Shown here: one piece after another, positions 1-10,600 of the stretch | Position numbering within the stretch: the first letter of the stretch is position 1 | Layout: the number at the start of each line of letters is the position of its first letter | Assembly: GCA_947172415.1 (NCBI GenBank) | Contig: OX359201.1 | Coordinates: forward strand, 2,170,001-2,234,000 | Direction: 5' to 3' | Length of the DNA stretch: 64,000 nt | Source of the DNA: Chondrosia reniformis | Lineage: Eukaryota > Porifera > Demospongiae > Chondrillida > Chondrillidae | Notes under the pieces: model-generated | The model's input: the letters and a program-made list of their open reading frames with translations, nothing else | Told to the model about the DNA's origin: nothing | Database searches by the model: none | Translations under genes and position numbers: made by a program

Positions 1-466
1 TCCTTGAGTATCAGCGACACTGATCAGATTATATTAAGACATTTCAAATTGCAGACCTTCATCAGCTACTACGTATATCAGACTTTCTTTTTAGGGGGGG
101 GGGGGGGGGGGGCAGTTGAGACATTTGCCCCATTTTAAAATATTTTGCCCTCTCCTCTTTGAAGAAATTCATAAGATCAAATTTTAATAGCAAACTTTGG
201 TTTTTATGAAATCAAATATGTACGTATAACCATATCGAGGACTAAAAGGATTTCTTCAGAAGGGAGGGACCCTTTGATCTTCCCTTGACGAAAATAGCAA
301 ACAAACATACATACTGTATGTATTGTATTATACGTATATTGAACAAGTGATCCACTTACATTACATTTTCTCCTCACTTGAAATATACCTATATGTACGT
401 AGCATATATGTATATAAGTATTCCATTTCATTCTGTAATAGCTACTGTCTCTATGGTTTCATTTAG
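1..466. other. Intronic or upstream part of the kinase gene; no exon recognised
   Basis: This stretch should lie inside the eIF2-alpha-kinase-like gene, because the next exon enters the kinase domain after the glycine loop and catalytic lysine would already have been encoded. I could not find a convincing exon here. It holds a run of 19 G at 94-112. The N-lobe and any regulatory domains must lie left of the window. Confidence 0.5.
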
Positions 467-3400
467 CACTACCTCAGATTCACAGGGGCCAAACAGCTTA
501 CCAGGTATGCATATCTATAGGTCCTCTTGGATGATATTTAATAACCATTCCTTTTAATGGTTCTTAAGATGAAATAATAGGCTGTGACTATCTTTGCATC
601 AAAATGGAACTGTGTGACAGTACTTTGAGAGACTGGTTGGACCAAACTGCAAAAGACAACAAACGGCTTAGAACTGAAGTATTTCATAATTTTGAACAGG
701 TTGGTAGAATTAATTAATTAATTCAAATTGAATTTTCAGCCAAACCTACATATAGAATTCCATAACTCACCTTTAACATTCCCCAAGACCAATCCCTGAT
801 TTTGGTGAGCCAAAAGAATCCCTATATTGTTTTAAAGCTTTAAGTAGCTTTTTCTTTAGTCAGTGATTTACCATAGAGTTGGTAGATAGCCCAGCAGTCC
901 CACACAATCTCCTGCCTGTCAGAAACCATAGACACCAATCAACTGACTATCTTAAGATTTTGAAACCAGGTCAATATAGTAAATCTCAGAGTTACATATT
1001 CTGAATTCTGAATTCCATTTTTAGTTACATTGAAGTTTACCATTCAATGGGTTTCACATTTTTCATTAGATTCTTCAGGCTGTGTACTACATTCACGAGC
1101 GAAATAAAATTCATCGTGATCTCAAGGTTTGAACTATTTAATGATCTTAATAAATCTTTAGCCTTACATATGGAATTTTACTTTAACCACTTCATTTAGC
1201 CTTCAAATGTACTTTTTTCAAAAGAGAGGACAATAAAAGTTGGAGACTTTGGTTTGACAACAGATGCTTATGTGCCATCTGGTGAAAACCCAGGTGTGTT
1301 GTGAACACTTGTTTATACAGGGCTGCATAGAAAGGAGGGCATACATGGGGATTGATTTTGCCCTCCCCCCAGACAACTTCCTATAGAGAGAACATGAACC
1401 CCCTAAACCGCTTCGACACCCTCATACTGTTGCCCCCCCCCCCCCCCCCCCCCCCCCCGCTTAATTTTGAAATTTTCATTTTGCCCAACCTCAAGTTCTG
1501 CATGCAGCCCTGATATGTATAACCATATCTGGGACTAAAAGGATTTCTTTACCCTTTGATGACTTTACAGTGTCAAAATATTTACCAACAGTTTGAACTA
1601 GCTTGTGCCCTCAGACATGTATCCCCAATTTTAATATCCACTAAAAGAAATCCACGTTCAGAGTGGCATGATTTCACATTTTGAATGTTCCCGTGATAGT
1701 ATATGATAGTACAAGGAGATACTCCTGCAGGGTTACAGTTGATTGTCTTTAGTCAAAATTCTAATGTACCTTATAAGGTTCTCTTGCTTTGGTCTGCCCT
1801 TATTATATTTGGTGTGACAAGTGAGCCTGGGCTTGTACAGTTGTATTTACTAAGTGACATGTACTACCTCCACCAGGCATAGCTTGCATGAAATTGTGTA
1901 TGTACATTTTATTACTTAGGAAATGTTGGGGGGAAACGTACAGGTCGTGTTGGTACCCTTTTTTACATGGCACCTGAAGTGGTAAGTAACTTCAGGTCAT
2001 GTCTAACGATCACTAATCTTATAATGTATAAGGTAGCAACATTATGTGCATTATCACATCAGTTACATAGCTTTCTCTACAAAGCAGCTGCTTCATATTT
2101 GATAACAATGTAGTATAATAAAAAGAACTACATACTGTACGTATATGCTACTTTTATTTTAAGAACTGATGCATATGTACATAAATGTCGTTTTTACATT
2201 CTAGCTGCAAGATAAGAAAGATTATGACCCAAATGTGGACACTTATTCTCTTGGTGTCATCTTCTTTGAAATGAATATCCTATGCTCTACAGAATCAGAG
2301 AAAATTGATGTGAGATACATACGTAGTTGTCTGTGACTTATATTATTTATTCAGAATATTTTAATTAAAACATATACCAGTCGTTTATCAGTTAAGATCA
2401 GTAAGCTCAATTATTGTGTCCTCCGCAAATATATTTAAAATTGTGATGAGAGTATACATATATATATGTCGTTCCTATGAAATGCTGTACGTATGTATAC
2501 AAATGACCCTTTCTCTATTATCTGTTTTGTATCAAATAAAAATAACTTAAAATGTAGTCAAATAATGCTATAGTTACTTAGTTTAATTGGTTACAAGTCT
2601 TTTTATGGCAATCTGTAAGAAGATTGGATAGTTTTATTACAATTACTGTAAGACCACCAGTTTTTATCCACAATAATGTCTACACCTTTACATTTAGAAA
2701 GTTTATTTTTCAACATGAACATCTAGTACATACGTACCTATAATTCTGTACAAATATATTAATACGTATTGTAAGTACTTATGCACTGTATAGGTACTGC
2801 AGAAAAGAACACGTGGGTCATTTCCAGCTGCCTTTAAAGATGCATTAGTTCGTGAAGTGAGTGTTAAAAACAAATGTATAGTAAATTAAATTCTTCTTTT
2901 ATACTGATTTTTTGTCAATTTGTACTACTATTTTGTAGAGAAAACTAATTGATGTAATGTTACAACGTGATCCTACAAAAAGGCCAACTGTTTCAGAGCT
3001 TATGGATTGTGAAGGCTTTATTGAACTGAAGAAACACATTTCAAAGTTAAATGATGTGGATGAGATGAATAATCTGGGGGAAATCCACATTACGTATAAT
3101 GATGAGGACAGTGGAATGGCTACTTCTTCATTTTCTAATTCAGAAAGGTACATGTACAGTATATGTATATGTACAAAATATTTTTTGAATACCTAACATT
3201 ACACTAACTTGTAATTTCTTCATATATGCAGTGAGATTTCCAATCAAACAGAAGTTTCAAAGATTAATAATGACACTAGCTCCTCTGATAGTGTGGTAAC
3301 ATTTGAGAGTACATCAGGAGGTGCCAAATCAAAGTAAGTTATTTCATGACTATTAGATGGCAAGCAGATATAATGAAGGGAATTTGCCAAATCAGGGTTT

Positions 3401-6230
3401 TAGCTAAAGACATAAAAAAGGGCAGGGCCACCTTCATCTGCTGGCCGCCTGCCTTTACTATTATTCCACCCCCCTTTCGTTTTATATGTTTATAGGGTTA
3501 TTATATTCATTGATACCACGTATGATTCCATGTGCATTGCCACGCATGGCTAGGAAATTGTATGGAGTGGAGAATTGGGTAACTGCTTTAAAAATGTGTA
3601 AGGAAGGTCTTAGAAAATATAAGATTACCTGGGCCCGTAGAGAAAATGTATCTACTTCTGTATTTAGTGAGTGGGAAAATGCTGTACTTAAGAAAATTAA
3701 TGATAGGATCTCTAAGTTGTCTAAATCGTATACCAAATCCTCAGTAGCCAAGAAGACCCTTACTTGCCCTAAAATTAAGAAATTCTTAGCAGACCTACAT
3801 GATAAGTATGTTATAGCCCCTGCCGATAAGGCCTCTAATAATATAATATTTATATGTAAGTCCTACTATAGACAAATTATTAATGAAGAACTAGGCAGTA
3901 CCTCCACTTATGCTAAATGTACAGTAGAACCCCAACAGTTAATTAGGAAACACATAGATTTCTTAAAACTAGAGAACTTAGAACCTAAACCAGACTGGTG
4001 TAACCTTCCCTCTTTTTACTGGATGCCTAAGCTACATAAGAACCCTTACAACTACAGATTCATAGCTGCCTCGCACAAATGTACTACCAAACCCCTTTCT
4101 AGATTTCTAAATTCGGCACTCAGACTAATTCTCAAACATTTTAGAGAATACTGCCTAGGTATATATAGGAATACTGGTGTTAATGCCTTTTGGATAGTAG
4201 AAAACTCACTAGAAGTTTTAGATAGTCTTAGGTCTATACCCACTAGAAAAGCCCAGCTAGCTAGTTTTGATTTTTCTACATTATATACAGCCATCCCCCA
4301 TAACCTACTTAAAGATAAGATTACTAACCTTATTCATAGTGCCTATACCTGTAGGAAGTCCCAATATATAGAAGTCTGTCAGGATAAAGCCTTTTGGTCT
4401 AACAATGTCTCCAATAAAGCAGTCACAGCTGTTCATTTAGTAGAGCTCTTTAATTACCTTATTGACAACATTTATGTATGTGTAGACGGTTCTGTATTTA
4501 AACAATGTGTAGGTATCCCTATGGGTACTGACTGTGCCCCTGTAGTTGCTAATCTTTTTCTGTTTGCCTATGAGTATGAGTTTATGACTTGACTACTTAA
4601 GGATAACATCACCCTAGCTATTAAATTTTCCAATACTTATAGGTATATTGATGACCTTTTATGTATTAACAACAAGGATTTTGAACTGTCAATTAGTGAT
4701 ATTTACCCCAAAGAACTTATTCTTAAAAAGACAAATACCAGCCCTAAAAAATCCCCCTTTTTAGACTTAGATATAACCATTACTAACAATCAATTTATCA
4801 CTAAAGTATATGATAAGCGAGAGGACTTTAACTTTGATATAGTAAATTTCCCCCATTTAGATAGTAATATTCCTAATACCCCAGCCTATGGTGTCTTTAT
4901 TTCACAACTAATTAGGTATTCCAGAATATGTAGTGACTTCTCCAGTTTTCAGGCTAAAAGTTTGCAGTTATGCAGTAAGCTTATTAAGCAGAGTTACAAA
5001 TACTTTAAGCTAAAATCAACCTTTAAAACCTTCCTATCCCGGCAGCCTCTAGTTAGAATCAAGTATAAGCAAAAAGTAGCTAGTATGCTTAAGGACTGTC
5101 TTGTGTTACCCCATATTGTGTTACCCCACCTCCAAAGAAATGTTACTACTAGAAGACCTAAGGGTAGACTTACATAATATGTCCTACTTGTGTCTATAGT
5201 TATGCTGAGTCTGTTTTACCTGTACAAGCAAGATTACTAATAGATTTATAATTAATTCATAAAAGTTAATTGGACCTACATTCCTTTCATAAAATTAAAT
5301 TTTCATCATGTGTCTTAGTTAACACCTTATATAACTTTTGGCGCCAAAATAGTGTATATAAGGCCCCTAGATTTAGCATAGTGAGCCAAGGATTCACAGA
5401 AGATCAAGATAAAGAAAAAGACAAAGACTCCCAGGATCACTGATGAAGGGTGGAATTCCCAGAAAGAAGAAGATGAAAGAAGGGAAAAGAAGGAAGAAAA
5501 GACTCCTGTATCTTCATCTAAATGCTCTCTTTAGGTTTAGTTCCCCTATAGGCTCTTTTTACAGAATAGGCATATAGCATGTAGGAAAATGGTATCTTAG
5601 ATTTTTCATGACACATGTAGGGTCTGGCCTTGTGATACTATGTATACGTATGCATACCGTTACTAATAGTGAACTGTAGATCTATGGGGAATGCAGAGAA
5701 TTCAAACGCTCGATTGTTTCTTGACTTAAAGTGAAGGGCCTTCTACTTCAGCTACAAATACAAACACTCATGAGATGAGTAACGCGATGTTGCGCCACAT
5801 TCATGTATATTTGCTATCAAATAAAATACCAGGCTGTGGCGGCAGACCTGACAATGAATCCCCCCCTCCTTTAATTTTTCTTTGGCTAAAATGATGTAAT
5901 GTCAATCATTAATCAGTATTGCAGACAACATTACAACTTAGCTTGTTGGTATGACTTAGTTTTGTACAGTGAGTGGCTAATAATAGCAGTACCATAATTA
6001 ATTCAGTACTAGTAGATCTTGCCATTATTGACTGTTAATTTGACAGGCTATTTTTCATTATTTAGGAAATATATGTGTACATAAATAATGCATGATAAAT
6101 ACTTCCATATACACATTGTCTTCATTTACCCTGCAGCATCCCTATATCACTTACTTGGTCAAGTCCAGGTACATCCAAAACAGGTTCAAACTATTTAGAA
6201 CCTTCTGATGCTGAGGAGAGTAATGTTTAA
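467..6230 (+). CDS. eIF2-alpha kinase-like protein kinase (PKR/PERK/HRI/GCN2 group), 3' part of gene
   Basis: Serine/threonine kinase expected to phosphorylate translation factor eIF2-alpha under stress. Exons read from splice sites and phase: 467-504, 581-699, 1070-1126, 1200-1293, 1920-1981, 2205-2309, 2794-2856, 2939-3147, 3232-3333, 6137-6230. In order they encode a hinge (LCIKMELCDSTLRDWL), catalytic loop IHRDLKPSN, metal-binding DFG (GDFGLTT), activation segment GKRTGRVGTLFYMAPE, and DTYSLGVIFFEM followed by STESEKIDVLQKRTRGSFP. The last two features resemble the eIF2AK group closely (compare PKR GKRTRSKGTLRYMSPE, PERK/HRI TEMER). Ser/Thr-rich tail of about 80 residues, ending ESNV. The N-lobe is outside the window. 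The last intron (3334-6136) contains a retroelement but its splice sites are intact. The gene converges on receptor U1. Family call is firm; the exact paralogue is not. Confidence 0.86.
1433..1458 (+). repeat. Poly-C tract (26 C) in kinase intron
   Basis: Uninterrupted run of 26 C, flanked by T/C-rich sequence with several CCC runs. With the 19-G run at 94-112 it forms a pair of homopolymers on opposite strands 1.3 kb apart. Length in an assembly may be unreliable. Confidence 0.9.
3396..5890 (+). mobile_element. Penelope-like retroelement (broken) in the last intron of the kinase gene
   Basis: The kinase intron matches its duplicate at 37037-37100 up to about 3395 and again from about 5890, so roughly 2.5 kb was inserted between. 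Inside, about 3486-5177 encodes a reverse transcriptase of the Penelope-like type: WMPKLHKNPYNYRF, motif A FDFSTLYTAIPHNLL, motif B GIPMGTDCAPVVANLF, motif C YRYIDDLL, then SPFLDLDITI and a YGVFISQLIRYSRICS block. The reading frame is interrupted, so the copy is dead. No GIY-YIG endonuclease is visible after the RT, so it belongs to an endonuclease-less type or is truncated. The 3' non-coding part has a TATA-like stretch (GTGTATATAAGG, near 5353) and a segment shared with 47.4 kb. Assignment to Penelope-like elements is by remembered motifs. Confidence 0.72.
5391..5615 (+). repeat. Segment shared with 47.42-47.68 kb (probable retroelement tail)
   Basis: Begins at GGATTCACAGAAGATCAAG and is closely similar to 47431-47680; the second copy keeps about 30 bases that this one lacks. 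It follows the TATA-like stretch at the end of the Penelope-like element, so it is probably that element's terminal region. It contains CTGATGA followed by a GGG/CCC mini-stem and GAAA, which recalls the core of a hammerhead ribozyme, but no good third stem is visible here. Confidence 0.5.
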
Positions 6231-7676
6231 TACTTTGTAGACTCACATTACTTTACGCATATAAAAATCCATCTGTATTATTTAACTTGTTTACACTGTT
6301 TTATAGGATACCTTTTGTAAATATTCCATTTATAAGACTTTGCATCTTTTGTATAGATTAACAGGAATAATATTCTAGTTTAAAAGTATTGTGTACATAT
6401 GACATACTGTTTCATAATCAATGTCAATATTGTGTGCATTTTCACATGTTGAATCATCCTTTATAGTATATTTGAGTGTTTGTCACCTCTTGATAATGGC
6501 CTTAGCAACTAAGGATGTAGCATTTAATGTATGCTTAATTTAACCATCTTACATTAACATTTTCATTAGTCATTTTAAATTAAATATGATATAGAAACTT
6601 GACATAAACGTACCAGTAGGTTTTTACACATTACGTATCATGATCAGTTCCTTCTGTGTTGCTGTCCTTAGCAGTTGACACCCAACAGCCACATGCACTA
6701 AACCCAGGGATTGTCAGGCGTGAACATAGCCAGCTCACCCTTTTTGACAGACTTGGCTTTCAAAATAGGACTTTAGGCTACAGCCTGGGACCTTCCCTAT
6801 GCCCTAACAAGGGCAAGGTGACTGGAAGAAGAAGTTTTATACATATAAGTATAATCAAGACCATTCAAAATGCATTACGTAGGACGTACATACGTATATA
6901 AAGTCACATGTTCCCCTGCAATGTCATGTTTATATATATATACAAGAAGCATTACCTGTCCATTTTCTATGATAAGAAATTAGAGAAATTCTCATAAACA
7001 ACAGTCTTCTGTTACATACTTTGCATTATACAAGATCTTAAAATTTTTTGTTATCTACATAACTGTTATGTAGGCTACTTTTAAATTACCTATACGTAAC
7101 ACCAAATATGGAATTAGAAGGCATGCAGCTTTTATATAAATTTGATAGGCACAATACTAAAGTGTTTCACTTCACTTTCAAATTAAAGTGTTTCAAAAGC
7201 TATACATAGAGTACAAATTTACACACTTGAGAAAGTAGGAAATTCCACCATGCAGTCTACAATTGTGAAACTAGGACAAGGAAGTGTATGCAATACAGTA
7301 TTCTTATAAAGATATAAAGATGTTATATATTAGATACTATATATATCACATATGTAAGAAGTCAAGGAAGTCTGTATCCTTATGTTATAATGACATATAT
7401 GTTGAGTAACTGATTTACGTACATTCTGGTCTCAGACTGATAATATATGGCAAGTTTTAATAAGCCATTTTAATACATTTCAATTTGGAAAGCCAAAATA
7501 ACATTCATTTTACACATACAACTTTCAACAACTTCAAGACAAATTTCCACTATATAAGGAATGTTTCCCAATGACTATTATAATATGTATATAAAGTGTA
7601 ACATATTTTAAATATCAGCGTAAGAATAAATTAAACTTTAAAGCATTTGCTTTTAAATTATCTAGTATACACACTG
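6231..7676. other. Kinase 3' flank converging on U1; part of the duplicated block
   Basis: Non-coding interval between the stop of the kinase and the stop of receptor U1. It is nearly identical to 14390-15832 and more loosely similar to 30700-31953 and 37560-38997. At 6656-6898 an 81-codon open frame starts LLSLAVDTQQPHALNPG; it is open in the copy at 14812 but broken in the other two, and I do not treat it as a gene. No clear terminator or RNA gene was seen. Confidence 0.7.
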
Positions 7677-10600
7677 TCATGTACACTTTTCATATACAAC
7701 TTCATTTGCACTGTCAGTTTTATCCTTTGTCATTGTAGAAGCATAAGCTGGGTTATGTTGTAGATCTACACCAGCACTGTAGGGGAAACAGAGGAAGTAG
7801 ATATGACAATTAATAATTGCAATATTATTATACATACTTTCATGTATGTATGTATGTATACCTATAGTAGTATTCTCTAAGTAGGGATGGCTTAAAAACG
7901 CATTACTACAGTACCTTATTCAATGTATTATTGTTTTGGATGCATATCTTAATAGCGAATAGGCAGCCTTGGGTTTGAACACACTTGACATGAAGCAAGT
8001 TAGCTCTGAGGGGACCAAAACAGCCAGGTGCTATTAGCACACCATTTTTAATTATGAGTTTTGGTCTCTTTGACTGCAATATTATTTTGAGTTATCACCA
8101 AGAGATCTAGAACTTTCTAAATAAAATTTGACAAGTGTATGGTTCACTTAATTTCCGTATATGCAATTCTGTATGATCAGTCTTTTACATGCATCAGTGT
8201 CTTGTTTCATTATTTTTCCAGATCTGCTAGTCACGGTTGCAGGCATCATCACCACTAATCCTATCTTCAAAGTTTTCATTTTACTAGTATGTATATATAT
8301 ACACCATAATTGAATTCTCAATTCTTAAATTTTTTATATCATTTCTGCATGTACATAACTTACTATGTATATTCATTCTTATTTTTATTTTCTTTATGAT
8401 TAAATCTCTCCTTCATACTTCTCATGATGAGGACATGTATCACAACAGCAATAATGGAGGTTAGTACTGCACCTCCAAAGAAACCTCCAACAACTCCACC
8501 AACAACTCCACCAACAACTCCACTTGTGCAGTCACCAGTTATTGATGCAGCAGGTCCTATTTGTTATTAATTATTAAAAATACATTTTAAACCTTTATCC
8601 ACAAATCTAGCAGTTACATATATAGTGTAACTTATGAACAAAATAAATAATGCATAGTCAACTTGCTCACTTTTATTATCATTTAAGACAAGTTCTACAG
8701 ACTGAGACTTTCCAACAGCATTCACTGCTACAAGTGTGATGTAATATGTAGCATCTTCCACAAGTCCTGTTAAGTTGTAGTGTGTGTTGTTAGTTGTAAT
8801 GTTAGTCACATTGCAAGTGCAAGTCATGTCCATTGTATAACTCAATTCATACCAAGTAACTCCATCACATGTAGTTGGAGGTGACTCATCCCATTCAATG
8901 TAGAGAGATGTTGTTGCTGCTTGTTCTGTCATTTCTCTCAATCCTATTGGATCATCTGGTGCTACACAGAATAAAGTATATGGATTAATACAATTTAAGA
9001 TACATTGTAACAAATGCAGATCATTTACATTACATAGAGTGGAAGGCGTAAACATTCACCTCTCTAGTACAGTCATTGCACTGTATATATAATAGTCAGT
9101 ATCACAAAACCTACAATATTCATTTGGACCTTAACTGATTCCATAGTTAATAAATTAAACACACTTTCATTTATGCAATTAACAAATGGCAATATATTAT
9201 ATACAATGCCACTTGACATTATTCACTGATGTACTTGAACTACGTATGTACATACATATACGACACTCCACTCCCGATAATTTCTAAGTAAGATTTACAG
9301 TGTATACACTAAATATTTACTTAAGTATGGTTATGATATATTAGTGAACATGTCAAACTCACAGCACAAATAAGATCAGTGAATCAGGCCAGTTAAAATA
9401 TATGAATGTGATTACTGATATGATTATGTACCTCTCTCTGTTACCAAACAAATTTCAAAGACATTTGATGGCTCAGACAATATACCAGTATCAGTGTTAG
9501 CTGAGTTGACTGCCCTCACTCTCATGTAGTATGTAGGGAACTCTGGTCCTGTCCAGTTGTAGTGTGTTAAGCTATTTTGAGTAAGTATAGTTCCACTGAT
9601 TGTGGTAAAGGTACTGTTTGTAGTGTACTCAATCACATAAGAATTAATCACTCCATTTGGGTTAATAGGAGGTAGCCAGTTCAACTCAACTCCATTTTCA
9701 ATATCTCTTGTAATCCTCAGCAGACGTGGAGGACTAGGAACTGAACAGAGAAACAGATTCAGTTATGTAGTTATAGTTTTACATTAAACTCACTGTCATC
9801 TATTGTTTTAACTGTCTTCTCTATGGGTTGACTGACTCCACTACCATTTGTAGCCCACACTCTAATCATGTATCTAGTTCCAGCTGTCAGCTTGTTCAGA
9901 GTAACACTTGTATTGTCAGATCCACCCAACCTCATGTAGATTGGTGTGACTGGTACTGAGAAGTCCAGTCTTTCATAACTGATGTAATATCCAGAGCTTC
10001 CACTAACACTAGTCCAGTTAAGTGTGATGGAATGTTGAGTGAGTTGTGTCACTGACAGATCTTCAGTGGAGGTGAGAGAGGTAGTGTCTACAGCAAGAAT
10101 ATATATCAGCTTAAAGTCCTATATATATGTACATATAATTTTATAAAGGATTACTCTGTTAGCTATATAGCCATCTGTACATGTGCAGTTTTGTAAAAAT
10201 GAACCTATACAATAATAGTACATGAAAAACTGCCTTGGATAGAAACATTCATACCAATATGTAGTAAGTTATATGTAATAGGAAATTTGGAGTGTGGCTG
10301 AGTATTATTATAGCCTGGAAGTGAGGAATATAGTATATAATAATTTCGTTATTAGGTGATGGGCTATAATCAATTAATCAATCATTTATTAAATGGCTAG
10401 AAAGCATTATGGTCTTGATAATACTAAAACGTATATATACCCTATCAGCATTTGAGCAGGAATTCCAGAAACTTTCTTCCGGGTCCCTAATTATTACCGG
10501 CGACAAAGAAAACTAATTACAATGCATAAGGTTTACTTCACTTCCTGTATTGACTTATTCTCGCCATATATCCTATAATCAGTGATTCACAATGTACGTA

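Noticed and set aside
3482-3751. 89-codon frame on the - strand
   Set aside because: Antisense to the Penelope-like reverse transcriptase, with no motif of its own.
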